NCBI GenBank assembly: GCA_036834985.1
Contig: DAITMV010000084.1
Location: 1 to 11,962 of the forward strand
Direction: 5' to 3'
Length of the DNA stretch: 11,962 bases
Source: DAITMV01 sp036834985
GTDB taxonomy: Bacteria; Pseudomonadota; Gammaproteobacteria; Burkholderiales; Burkholderiaceae_B
Part shown: in pieces, positions 1 through 7,650 of the stretch
How the letters are laid out: each line of letters opens with the position of its first letter
How positions within the stretch are numbered: the first letter of the stretch is position 1
Translations under genes and position numbers: made by a program
The notes under the pieces: generated by a model
Seen by the model: the letters and a program-made list of their open reading frames with translations, nothing else
Told to the model about the DNA's origin: nothing
Databases searched by the model: none

Positions 1-2
1 GC

Positions 3-92
3 GACCCGATGGGCGCGCGAAGCTACAAGCCCATCTATCAACCGGCAGCCTTCAGGTGGAAACAGACCGAGCGCCGCAACAACGCCCTTTAA
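3..92 (+). CDS. C-terminal end of an unidentified protein (5' part outside window)
   Basis: Reading frame 3 is open from the left edge to a TAA at 90-92 and gives 29 residues starting DPMGARSYKPIYQP and ending ERRNNAL. About four fifths of its codons end in G or C, as in the neighbouring genes, whereas the other two plus-strand frames do not show this. The stop lies exactly where the convergent minus-strand gene ends (its TAA is at 89-91), so the two genes would meet tail to tail with overlapping stops. The fragment is too short to recognise a family and I assign no function. It could also be non-coding spacer. Confidence 0.4.
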   Translation, partial: DPMGARSYKPIYQPAAFRWKQTERRNNAL

Positions 93-1018
93 CTGAACAC
101 CCCCGTCACCGCCACCAACATCGCAATCCCCATCCACAACACCACACTGCGCCAAATTAGACTCACCACCGCCGCCAAGGTCGAAGAATCGGGTGTGTTA
201 TTGGACGGATACACCGAAAAATCACCGGGCATCAATGGATAATTGGGCCGCAAACCCAGCGCGCCCAAACCGGCAGACAAGAGTACACCCCGCGTGGGAT
301 CGGCGTCTTTATGCGACTCACTTCGCCAGACCAGCGTAGCTTCGTCAAAGTTACCTGCCGCTGCAAAACTGAGCGCAGTCAACCGGGCAGGAATCCAGTC
401 CAGCCACACCTGAATGCGCTGGGCCGCCCAACCAAACACCAAGCCTTCATGCTCCGGGCCTTGATTCCACGTTCTGCTCAAGTAATCGGACACTCGGTAC
501 AACACGGGCCCGATAGGCCCAGGCAACAGCAAATACCAGAACATGACGCCGAATACGTGCCGATGCGCCGTAAGCAAGGCGTGTTCGATCGCTTGCCGAA
601 TCATCTCGGTCGGGTGCAGGCGTGCGGCCGAATAATAGGGATCGGTCTGACGCTTCCACTCTTGTAACAGTTGCCGGGCACGGTCGTAATTGGCCTGGTT
701 CAGTGACAACTGGATATCAGTAAAGTAATGACTAAACTGCCGAAAGCCTACCGTCAGGTACAACACAGCGACCGACAGCAAACCGCCCAGTGGGCCGATC
801 AGCCACAGGGCCGCTTGCCAGGCCGCATAGGTGACCGCACACCAGACGCCTGTCACCAGCAACCACCCGAAAAATCCATACCGACGGCGAACATCAGCAT
901 GCAGCCAGGCGTCTGCCAGCTCTGCACTTTTTCGAATGGCTTGATAAATCCGGTTATTGTGGGGCAAGGGGCGGGCTTGTTCGACCAGGAACGCGATCAG
1001 CAGCGAGAAAAACCCCAC
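89..1018 (-). CDS. CobD/CbiB-family integral membrane protein of unknown role
   Basis: The product has 309 residues and a GTG start one base after the stop of the upstream Nudix gene (TGA-C-GTG). It resembles the CobD/CbiB superfamily, whose characterised members make adenosylcobinamide phosphate in cobalamin synthesis and which also includes AmpE-like proteins. Similarities include the N-terminal hydrophobic segment followed by EQARPLPHNN (residues 13-22), the central block with HPTEMIRQAIEHAL (135-148) and HRHVFGVMFWYLLLPGPIG (152-170), and the C-terminal LSAGLGALGLR (247-257), which parallels the AGALG-type block of CbiB. Hydrophobic segments lie near 3-13, 50-90, 155-175 and 282-307, consistent with an inner-membrane protein. 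No other cobalamin gene is in the window, so a true role in B12 synthesis is not supported. It is the last gene of the minus-strand unit, and its function remains unassigned. Confidence 0.8.
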   Translation of the reverse strand: MGFFSLLIAFLVEQARPLPHNNRIYQAIRKSAELADAWLHADVRRRYGFFGWLLVTGVWCAVTYAAWQAALWLIGPLGGLLSVAVLYLTVGFRQFSHYFTDIQLSLNQANYDRARQLLQEWKRQTDPYYSAARLHPTEMIRQAIEHALLTAHRHVFGVMFWYLLLPGPIGPVLYRVSDYLSRTWNQGPEHEGLVFGWAAQRIQVWLDWIPARLTALSFAAAGNFDEATLVWRSESHKDADPTRGVLLSAGLGALGLRPNYPLMPGDFSVYPSNNTPDSSTLAAVVSLIWRSVVLWMGIAMLVAVTGVFS

Positions 1019-1019
1019 G

Positions 1020-1709
1020 TCAGGCTCTCAGAAAGTGGAACAAATTGCGCAACATGCCGGCAGTGGCACCCCAGATATAGTAACGATGGTCATCCACCGT
1101 GGGGTAAGGCATGGTGTAAAAATGTCGCAAGCCTTTGGGGGTCTCGACTTCCTGTTTTTGGTGATTGGCCGGGTTCATCAGGAAGGCCAGCGGCACTTCA
1201 AACACCTCGGCCACCTCAAATGGGTCGGCTTTGATGTCAAACGGCGGGTGGACCAAGGCCACCACTGGGGTCACATGAAAATTGGTGGCCGTGATGTAAA
1301 TCGGCAAGGCGCCCAACACTTCGACGGTGTGCTCGGGCAGCCCCGTCTCTTCACGGGCTTCACGCAAGGCGGTGGCCACCACATCTTCGTCGTGCGCTTC
1401 GGCGCGGCCGCCCGGGAAACTGATTTGGCCCGCATGGTCGTGCAGGTGATCGGTGCGTTGCGTCAGCATCACGGACAAACCACCTTGACCCACCACCAGA
1501 GGGACGAGGACCGAGGCGGCGCTGGGCTCACGGTCAAGCCAGCGCTCCTGCATGTTTTCAGCCTCCCAGGCGGGAGGGCTGGCAAAGCGGCGACGCAAGG
1601 CCTCCGGTTGCAGATGATCGTCGTGGACAGCAGCTACCGCGGCCGACTCGGGATACTGCCCAACGGTCCACTCACGTACTACAAAACGACTGACATCCGG
1701 GTACTTCAT
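1020..1709 (-). CDS. Nudix hydrolase, CoA pyrophosphatase (NudL/UPF0035) type
   Basis: This 229-residue protein probably hydrolyses coenzyme A or its derivatives to 3',5'-ADP and phosphopantetheine, using a divalent metal in the cytoplasm. The Nudix box spans residues 101-124, with REAREETGL at 116-124 carrying the metal-binding glutamates. It is preceded by the stretch characteristic of the CoA subfamily, MLTQRTDHLHDHAGQISFPG (81-100). The box has an Asp (D107) eight residues before the REAREE block rather than the standard Glu seven before it, as I recall for E. coli NudL, so this is a family trait rather than a defect. The C-terminal YIWGATAGML (211-220) also fits the family. The start is fixed by an ATGA overlap with the end of dmeF (1706-1709), and the next gene begins one base after its stop. 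Substrate preference cannot be read from sequence, and another nucleotide pyrophosphate is possible. Confidence 0.9.
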   Translation of the reverse strand: MKYPDVSRFVVREWTVGQYPESAAVAAVHDDHLQPEALRRRFASPPAWEAENMQERWLDREPSAASVLVPLVVGQGGLSVMLTQRTDHLHDHAGQISFPGGRAEAHDEDVVATALREAREETGLPEHTVEVLGALPIYITATNFHVTPVVALVHPPFDIKADPFEVAEVFEVPLAFLMNPANHQKQEVETPKGLRHFYTMPYPTVDDHRYYIWGATAGMLRNLFHFLRA

Positions 1710-2749
1710 AAACAGGCGGCTCGCTCACAGGGATTGACCTCGATGGTCATGTGGACCAATTCTGGCCGATGGCCGATGCGCTGGCGGTAAGCGTCCGGTG
1801 TTTGGGGTTGGTCGGCCACCACCACTGCAATACACGCGTAGCTGGATTGGCCCACCTGCCACACATGCAAGTCTGACACTTCGGCGTCGCCATCGTTCTG
1901 AATGGACGCACGAATATCGTTTAACAAGTCCTCAGGAGCTTGCTGGTCCATCAGTACCGAGCCGGATTGTTGAATTAATCCGATTGACCAGCGCCCCACC
2001 AGCACCGCGCCGAGCACGCCCATCAGCGGGTCGAGCCAGTTCAGACCCGTGGCCTGCGCACCGAGCAGAGCGGCAATCGCCAGTACACTGGTGGCGGCAT
2101 CGGTCAGCACATGTACATAGGCGGCTTTGAGGTTTAAATCTTCACCACCCGTGGCTCGCTCACGATGAGCATGAGACGCATGGGCCTGATGCGGATGATC
2201 GTGGCTGTGGTGGTCATGGTGTGCATGAGATCCGTGACCATGACCGTGCTTGTGCCCGTGCGAGTGGCCATGATGAGCATGGCCACCTTCAGACTGATGC
2301 AACAACACCGCACACACGAGATTGACAATCAAGCCAATCACCGCAATCACCACCGCCTCATATACATCGATGTTGACCGGGCTGTACAAACGCACCACCG
2401 ACTCGCCGAGCATCCACACCGCAATCATCAGCAACATGCAGGCGCTGGCAAAGCTGGAGAGCACTTCGACCTTCCAGCTGCCAAAGCTAAAGCGGGGGTT
2501 CATGGCCCACTTGCGGGCCATACGATAAGCCAGCACCGCGACACCCAAGGCCAACGCGTGGGTCGCCATGTGCCAGCCATCGGCCAGCAAGGCCATCGAG
2601 CCTGTGAACCAGCCGGCCACAATCTCGACCACCATCATCGCGGCGGTAACGCCTACGGCGATGAGGGTACGGACCTCTGCCTGTGGGTTACCCTCGTCAA
2701 ATAAATGCGAATGGTGCCAGCGGTTTACGTGTTTTGTTGAGATATCCAT
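1706..2749 (-). CDS. dmeF: Cation diffusion facilitator, DmeF-type Co/Ni efflux transporter
   Basis: This 347-residue CDF-family inner-membrane transporter should export divalent metal (Co2+ and Ni2+ in the named family) in exchange for protons. Six hydrophobic segments are visible near residues 28-47, 50-75, 97-117, 129-150, 207-229 and 238-256, followed by a cytoplasmic domain with SDLHVWQVG (292-300). Predicted metal ligands are H60 and H64 in segment 2 (LLADGWHMATHA) and H213 and D217 in segment 5 (HVLTD). The N-terminal WHHSHLFDEGNP (11-22) and the GSMALLADGWHM block match DmeF rather than zinc transporters of the CzcD type. The loop between segments 4 and 5 is extremely His-rich, with 20 His in residues 157-195. 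The ATG lies 25 bases inside the end of pgi with no clear ribosome site, but no later ATG, GTG or TTG would keep the N-terminal motif. No DmeR/RcnR-like regulator is next to it. Metal specificity is inferred. Confidence 0.9.
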   Translation of the reverse strand: MDISTKHVNRWHHSHLFDEGNPQAEVRTLIAVGVTAAMMVVEIVAGWFTGSMALLADGWHMATHALALGVAVLAYRMARKWAMNPRFSFGSWKVEVLSSFASACMLLMIAVWMLGESVVRLYSPVNIDVYEAVVIAVIGLIVNLVCAVLLHQSEGGHAHHGHSHGHKHGHGHGSHAHHDHHSHDHPHQAHASHAHRERATGGEDLNLKAAYVHVLTDAATSVLAIAALLGAQATGLNWLDPLMGVLGAVLVGRWSIGLIQQSGSVLMDQQAPEDLLNDIRASIQNDGDAEVSDLHVWQVGQSSYACIAVVVADQPQTPDAYRQRIGHRPELVHMTIEVNPCERAACL

Positions 2750-4296
2750 GACAGTACAGATCGCATATGAACAGGAGGTTGAGCGCCAGGAGTAGCCGCC
2801 AGGTAGTGTTCCATTTCGGTGGCCATGGTTTTACCCATTTCAACCCCAAACTGGTCAAAGGCATTGATTGACCACAACTTGCTCAGACACAGCATTTTAT
2901 GTTCGTAGCAGGCGATCAAAAACCCCAGGCTGTAGGCATCCAAATGTGGCAGGCCCCAAACGGTGACGGGTTTGCCACCGGGCAAGTCTCGCTGGATGGC
3001 CTGTTCTTCGGTCAACGCGCCGGTGCGCGGAAAGTTGCGGCCATAGGCAAACGCATCGGCCTGTGCCAATCCATTGGCCAGCAAAATGCGCTGGTGCTCT
3101 GGTTCGTAGTGAGCCGCCTGGGCAATCACAAAGACTTCCACCGCCACCGGGATGTTGGCCTGATGCATCCACTGAAAGTACGCGTGCTGGCCATTGGTAC
3201 CAGGCTCTCCCCAGATCATGGGGCACGCGGCGCGGGTCGCGGGTTGACCGTCTGGGGTCAAGCCCTTGCCCAGACTTTCCATCTCCAACTGCTGCAGGTG
3301 GCGAACCCAATGGGCCAGACGGGCGTCATACGGCGCGCACACACGGGCCGGTATGTTGCAGATGCTGTGATTCCACACATCCAGCAAGGCCAAAACAACC
3401 GGTATGTTGGCCTTGAACTCTGCGGTTTTAAAATGCTGGTCAGCGTCATGGGCGCCATCCAGCAATTGTTGCCAGGCCAGCTCCCCCATGGACAGGCGGG
3501 CTGGCAAACCAATCGGACTCCACAGGGAGAAGCGCCCGCCAACACTGTCGTCAAAGGTAAAAATCTGGCTGTCGGGAATGCCCCAGGCAATGGCTTTGTC
3601 GACCTTGGCCGTCAGGGCAACACAGTGGCCCATGGGGTTCGGTAAATCGTGCTTGACCATCCACTCGAGCACGGTCTGCGCATTGCGCATGGTTTCGCGG
3701 GTGGTGAAGGTTTTTGAAGCGATGGTGACCAGTGTGGTGCGAGGGTCCAGCCGGTCAAGAATCGCCAGCAACTCATGCGCATCCACGTTGGCAGCGTAAT
3801 GGGTATTGACCGGCGTTTGGCTGCGAAAGCTCAGCGCCTCGCTAACCAGCAGAGGCCCCAGGAACGATCCGCCAATCCCGATGTGCAGTACATCACGAAC
3901 CATCTGGCCCGACGGCAACTGGTAGGCGCCCTGTTCTATCGAACAGGCAAACGCGGCCAGGCGTGCTTGTTCTGCAGCCACGGGATTGGATGGCGCGGGG
4001 CTTCGCCATTGCCAGTGTTCTACGCTGCGGCCTTCGGTCGAATTGATCAACTCACCTGCAAACATCGCGTCTCGACCTTGCGCCACCCCAGCCGCCTGAG
4101 CCAGGCTGAGCAAGGCTCCCATGGCGTGGGTATCGAGCCGTTGACGCGAGATGTCAACCAACACGCCCTGATGGCGGATTTGCCACAGATGCTCAGACTC
4201 TTGTTCCCGTTGGGCCAGCCATTGGGCGGGCGTGGTTTGGGACAGGCGCTGGCGGTGTTGCTCCAAGGTATCCCAATAGTGTGTTGTCGCTGTCAT
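2725..4296 (-). CDS. pgi: Glucose-6-phosphate isomerase
   Basis: The enzyme interconverts glucose 6-phosphate and fructose 6-phosphate in the cytoplasm. From the chosen start it has 523 residues, close to E. coli Pgi (549). Family marks are IGIGGSFLGP (139-148), the sugar-phosphate-binding SKTFTT (194-199), the first signature DDSVGGRFSLWSPIG (249-263), GEPGTNGQHAYFQ with catalytic Glu364 (363-375), a candidate catalytic His396, and the second signature LWSINAFDQFGVEMGK (474-489) ending in the conserved catalytic Lys489. Two in-frame ATGs are possible, at 4308 and 4296. I prefer 4296 because it forms an ATGA overlap with the ubiH stop and has a GGATGG stretch eight bases upstream, while 4308 has no visible ribosome site. 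Its 3' end overlaps dmeF by 25 bases. The enzyme appears complete, with all key residues present. Confidence 0.97.
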   Translation of the reverse strand: MTATTHYWDTLEQHRQRLSQTTPAQWLAQREQESEHLWQIRHQGVLVDISRQRLDTHAMGALLSLAQAAGVAQGRDAMFAGELINSTEGRSVEHWQWRSPAPSNPVAAEQARLAAFACSIEQGAYQLPSGQMVRDVLHIGIGGSFLGPLLVSEALSFRSQTPVNTHYAANVDAHELLAILDRLDPRTTLVTIASKTFTTRETMRNAQTVLEWMVKHDLPNPMGHCVALTAKVDKAIAWGIPDSQIFTFDDSVGGRFSLWSPIGLPARLSMGELAWQQLLDGAHDADQHFKTAEFKANIPVVLALLDVWNHSICNIPARVCAPYDARLAHWVRHLQQLEMESLGKGLTPDGQPATRAACPMIWGEPGTNGQHAYFQWMHQANIPVAVEVFVIAQAAHYEPEHQRILLANGLAQADAFAYGRNFPRTGALTEEQAIQRDLPGGKPVTVWGLPHLDAYSLGFLIACYEHKMLCLSKLWSINAFDQFGVEMGKTMATEMEHYLAATPGAQPPVHMRSVLSWISQQNT

Positions 4297-5486
4297 GTAC
4301 GCATCCATCCAAAGAGCATCGTGTTGGCAAACGCTGTGCGTGCGCCGGGTAATAATTCCAGCGACATGAGGGCTAGCTGTCGACCGGCAGAAATCAGGGT
4401 ATGGGGAGTGGCAAAGCCACGCGCCATCCAGTCCGTCAGCTGGACGATGGTCTGGCGATCCCCTTGGCGCAGCCGGGCATAGTCATCAAGCTTGGCGATG
4501 ACCGCCGAGGTATGCTCAATCGAATCGGGAGACAGTGTCCGAACCAAGGCATCCATGTCCCGCAACCCCAGGTTTAACCCCTGCCCTGCAACTGGGTGCA
4601 AAATTTGTGCCGCATTGCCAACCGCTGCATACCGAAAGCCAGTGGTTTGTTGGCGCATGTTCAAACCCAGCGGAAAGCTCAGCCGTTTGCCGATCCGCTT
4701 GAGTTTGACTCGACCGCCCATGGCTGCCTCCAGTCTCGCCAACACGGTGGCATCGTCCCACCCCAGGCGGTCCTTGACCAGCTCAGGCGCGGCGCACCAC
4801 ACCAGTGCAAACCGCGAGCCATCGGCGGCGCGAGGCAGCAAGGCCAGCGGACCATCCGGTGTAAAACGCTCGTAAGCAATTGTGCCTTTAGCAAGGTCAC
4901 TGGCCGGTTCAGCCTCCAGGGTGCTGATGAAGGCGCTTTGACCGTAATCGATTGTCTTGTCGCGCTCGGAGGCTTGCCCATAGATGCCGCCTTCTGCATC
5001 AACATGCAGCAGTGCATACAGAGTTTGTCCCGTCGAAAGTGCGATTTCGCAGGCATCTTCACAGTGCTTGACGCCTTGCACCGTGACACCCCGCATCAAG
5101 GTGACGCCACAAGCTTGCACGGCCGGATGCAGGCTAGCGATCAAGTCGCCGTAGCTGACCGTCCAGCCCAGTGCAGAACGCCCCAACTCGCGGGCGGTCA
5201 TCCAGACACGGCCCAGTTTGCCTTGTTCGGACACGTGGATGTTGTGAATCGGTACAGCGTTGTCTGGAAACCCCAAATTCATCAGACGCATCCGGCTGAC
5301 ATCGGCCAGCGCCAGCGTCCGCGGGTCTTGTTGTGCCTGGTCAAGGGTTTTGGCGTCGATCAGGGCAATCAGTGACGGGTCGCGACCGGCGGCCTTCCAC
5401 TTGTTCGCCAGCCCTGCAGCCAGGGCCATGCCAACAGGGCCTGCGCCGATGATGACGATATCAAACGTAAAGTTGTCTTCAGTCAT
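4293..5486 (-). CDS. ubiH: UbiH/UbiF/VisC/COQ6-family FAD-dependent ubiquinone-ring hydroxylase
   Basis: This 397-residue flavoprotein monooxygenase should hydroxylate a polyprenylated aromatic intermediate of ubiquinone synthesis at the inner-membrane face, using FAD, NAD(P)H and O2. The Rossmann FAD motif is IIGAGPVGMALAAGLA (12-27). The second FAD and ribityl-binding block is VGNAAQILHPVAGQGLNLGL (289-308). Its GN in place of the usual GD is, as I recall, also found in E. coli UbiH and favours UbiH over UbiF. GPLALLP (212-218), typical of the family, is present. The mid-protein DG motif is replaced by VDAEGG (162-167). The start forms an ATGA overlap with the end of pepP (5483-5486), and the stop overlaps the pgi start in the same way, so translational coupling is likely. 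The exact ring position hydroxylated cannot be decided from sequence, since proteobacterial members vary in regioselectivity. Confidence 0.9.
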   Translation of the reverse strand: MTEDNFTFDIVIIGAGPVGMALAAGLANKWKAAGRDPSLIALIDAKTLDQAQQDPRTLALADVSRMRLMNLGFPDNAVPIHNIHVSEQGKLGRVWMTARELGRSALGWTVSYGDLIASLHPAVQACGVTLMRGVTVQGVKHCEDACEIALSTGQTLYALLHVDAEGGIYGQASERDKTIDYGQSAFISTLEAEPASDLAKGTIAYERFTPDGPLALLPRAADGSRFALVWCAAPELVKDRLGWDDATVLARLEAAMGGRVKLKRIGKRLSFPLGLNMRQQTTGFRYAAVGNAAQILHPVAGQGLNLGLRDMDALVRTLSPDSIEHTSAVIAKLDDYARLRQGDRQTIVQLTDWMARGFATPHTLISAGRQLALMSLELLPGARTAFANTMLFGWMRT

Positions 5487-6880
5487 GCGGGAGTACGTGA
5501 GTCTCGGATATGTGTTTGGATCTCATCCACGGTTTTAGGCGCTTCATGGGTCATGATCTCGCAGCCCGTATCGGTGATGACGGCATCGTCTTCGATACGG
5601 ATGCCGATATTCCACAGGTGCTCGGGCACGTTGTCAGCGGGTCGGATATACAGGCCCGGTTCGAGCGTCATGACCATACCCGGCCGCAGGATACGCGAGG
5701 CGTGTGAAGGCGGTGTGTCGGCGGTACTGCCCGGCTCGCGGTAATCGCCGCAATCATGGACGTCCATGCCCAGCCAATGGCTGGTGCGGTGCATGTAAAA
5801 ACGACGAAAATCGCCAGACTCCATCACGCACTCGACCGACCCTTCGCACAGTTTCAGATCAATCATGCCTTGGACCAGCACTTTGAGCGCTGCCTCATGC
5901 GGATCGTTGAACCGGTTGCCTGGACGGGTCGCTTCGATAGCGGCATATTGGGAGGCCAACACGATTTCATAGCAGTCTTTTTGCGCGGCAGAAAAGACGC
6001 CATTAACAGGGAATGTCCGAGTGATGTCCGAAGCGTAACCATCCAGCTCACACCCGGCATCAATCAGCAACAAATCACCATCACGCATCAGTTGATTGTT
6101 GGCCCGGTAGTGCAGCACACAGGCCGACGCACCCGAGGCCACAATCGAGCCATACGCCGGGAATTCGGACCCGTTTCGCCGAAAATCATAGAGTAACTGT
6201 GCCTCGACCTCGTGTTCGTAGTGACCGGGCAAGGCCACCCGCATGGCTTGGCGATGCGCATGGGCAGAAATACTCGCCGCGCGGCGCATGATGCCCAGCT
6301 CCAGGGAATCCTTAAACAGTCGCATATCGTCCAGCAGATGGGTCACATCGTCAGCGCGGGATGGGGCGCTCACACCGGCACGGGCCTGACCGCGAACCTT
6401 GCCCAACCAATGGCGCATCTGCGCATCCAGCTGTTCATTCTGCCCCAGGGCGTAGTACACACCAGGCTGATTGGCCAGCAGTTGGGGCAAACGTTCATCG
6501 AGCTCGTCAATCGGATAGGCCTCGTCAAAACCAAACTGCTGGCAAGCCGCAGCGGGGCCAAAGCGAAAACCGTCCCAGATTTCTCGCTCTTCGTTTTTTT
6601 GACGGCAAAACAGTACGCTGCGAGCCGGTTGCGAGGCGTTACCGGCGATGACGACCACACAGGCCTCCGGTTCGGGGAAGGCGGTCAAGTAGTAAAAATA
6701 GCTGTCCCAACGGTACGGAAAATCGCTGTCGCGGTTACGGGGTACTTCGGGGGCTGTCATGACGATGGCGACACCGCCACCTTGCTGGCTCATGATGTGT
6801 GCCAAGCGCTGCCGACGCTGGGCATGCTGGGGGTAGACGGATTGTGCGGTGAGAAGGTCCGGGCTCAATGGGTGATTCAT
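5483..6880 (-). CDS. pepP: Xaa-Pro aminopeptidase (aminopeptidase P)
   Basis: This cytoplasmic dimetal peptidase removes an N-terminal residue that precedes proline. It has 465 residues from the chosen start (E. coli PepP has 441). The N-terminal domain carries RNRDSDFPYRWDSYFYYLT (48-66), typical of aminopeptidase P. The C-terminal pita-bread domain has all five metal ligands: D274 in LLIDAG, D285 in YASDITRTF, H368 in HRTSHWLGMDVHD, E407 in MTLEPGLYI and E430 in IGIRIED. Upstream of the ATG at 6880 the minus strand reads AGGACAACGCC, a good ribosome site. The frame stays open to an ATG at 6982, but those 34 extra residues would overlap murU and look unlike the family, so I reject them. The gene sits 31 bases after murU and overlaps ubiH by four bases. 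Confidence 0.97.
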   Translation of the reverse strand: MNHPLSPDLLTAQSVYPQHAQRRQRLAHIMSQQGGGVAIVMTAPEVPRNRDSDFPYRWDSYFYYLTAFPEPEACVVVIAGNASQPARSVLFCRQKNEEREIWDGFRFGPAAACQQFGFDEAYPIDELDERLPQLLANQPGVYYALGQNEQLDAQMRHWLGKVRGQARAGVSAPSRADDVTHLLDDMRLFKDSLELGIMRRAASISAHAHRQAMRVALPGHYEHEVEAQLLYDFRRNGSEFPAYGSIVASGASACVLHYRANNQLMRDGDLLLIDAGCELDGYASDITRTFPVNGVFSAAQKDCYEIVLASQYAAIEATRPGNRFNDPHEAALKVLVQGMIDLKLCEGSVECVMESGDFRRFYMHRTSHWLGMDVHDCGDYREPGSTADTPPSHASRILRPGMVMTLEPGLYIRPADNVPEHLWNIGIRIEDDAVITDTGCEIMTHEAPKTVDEIQTHIRDSRTPA

Positions 6881-6911
6881 GGCGTTGTCCTGTAACTGCT
6901 GTGGCGTGAGG

Positions 6912-7640
6912 TCATAGGCCTGAGAGACGCTGGTCAAGCTCGCGCAATCGCTCAGGGGTGCCCACGTCCATCCAGACCCCATCGTACCAAGTTCCGGTGA
7001 CTTGTTGCGCGCTCATTGCCTCTCGTAACAGTGGGGCCAGCTTCGCGGCCTGGCCTACGGGTATGTTTTTAAACAACCCGGGGTGGTAGATCCCGATGCC
7101 GGAGAACGTACCTGTGCGCCCCAGAGCGGCGGATGCTGCAGGCTTATCCAGCACCAGCCCCTGTGGACTGAGCACAAAATCGCCCGCTGGGTGCTGCGCA
7201 GGGTTAGGGACCAGCACCAGGTGAGCCAGGGTCGTTGGCTGATCACCTCGGTGTTCAACGGTTGTCATGAGGGCTGGCAGCTTAGCCAACGCCAGCTCAG
7301 TGTACACATCGCCATTGACCACCAGAAAAGGCTCGGTACGCGCCTCGTTAGTCAGCAGCGGCAAGGCTTGCGCGATACCTCCCGCGGTTTCAAGTGCAAC
7401 CACCTCAGGAGAATACACAATCTGCGCACCCCATCGGCTGCCATCACCCAGAGCCTGCTCTATCAAAGCGCCCAAATGCGCGTGGTTGATCACCACGTGT
7501 TGTATGCCGGCACGCACCAGCGCCTCGATATGCCACACAATCAAGGGTTTACCACCCACTTCCAGCAAGGGTTTGGGACAGGTGTCGGTCAGAGGGCGCA
7601 TGCGCTCGCCACGTCCGGCGGCCAGGATCATCGCTTTCAT
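6912..7640 (-). CDS. murU: Nucleotidyltransferase, probable N-acetylmuramate-1-phosphate uridylyltransferase (MurU)
   Basis: The 242-residue protein is a sugar-1-phosphate nucleotidyltransferase. It shows the NTP-binding signature LAAGRGERMRPLTDTCPKPL (6-25) with catalytic-type Arg and Lys23, then ETAGGI (84-89), the metal-binding NGDV (109-112, D111) and a second metal-site region DVGTPERL (225-232). On its own it could be a glucose-, mannose- or other hexose-1-phosphate enzyme. The neighbour decides the call: an AmgK-like kinase lies ten bases upstream, as in the P. putida cell-wall recycling pair next to lptD. There MurU makes UDP-MurNAc from UTP and MurNAc-alpha-1-phosphate, bypassing the fosfomycin target MurA. 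The gene is co-transcribed with amgK and pepP. The superfamily is certain; the substrate is inferred from synteny. Confidence 0.85.
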   Translation of the reverse strand: MKAMILAAGRGERMRPLTDTCPKPLLEVGGKPLIVWHIEALVRAGIQHVVINHAHLGALIEQALGDGSRWGAQIVYSPEVVALETAGGIAQALPLLTNEARTEPFLVVNGDVYTELALAKLPALMTTVEHRGDQPTTLAHLVLVPNPAQHPAGDFVLSPQGLVLDKPAASAALGRTGTFSGIGIYHPGLFKNIPVGQAAKLAPLLREAMSAQQVTGTWYDGVWMDVGTPERLRELDQRLSGL

Positions 7641-7650
7641 CGCTCTGGCC

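Noticed and set aside
80..110. Terminator between the convergent genes
   Set aside because: No GC-rich hairpin followed by a T run is visible, and the stop codons overlap.
957..1790. Plus-strand open frame of 277 codons across the CbiB-like, Nudix and dmeF genes
   Set aside because: It crosses three gene junctions on the opposite strand and has no recognisable motif, so it is a composition shadow.
2165..2704. Met- and Arg-rich plus-strand open frame of 179 codons
   Set aside because: It is the antisense image of dmeF. The Met run is simply the reverse complement of the His codons in the loop, and the minus-strand frame has clear family motifs.
2899..3645. Long plus-strand open frame opposite pgi
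   Set aside because: It lies wholly within pgi, which carries every catalytic motif, and it shows no recognisable domain or ribosome site. Long antisense frames are common in GC-rich genes.
4297..4308. Upstream pgi start at 4308
   Set aside because: It adds only four residues and has no ribosome site, whereas 4296 gives the ATGA overlap seen at other junctions. Not fully excluded.
6881..6982. Longer pepP start at 6982
   Set aside because: The extra 34 residues overlap murU and look unlike aminopeptidase P, while the ATG at 6880 has AGGA at proper spacing and begins the family-like N-terminus.
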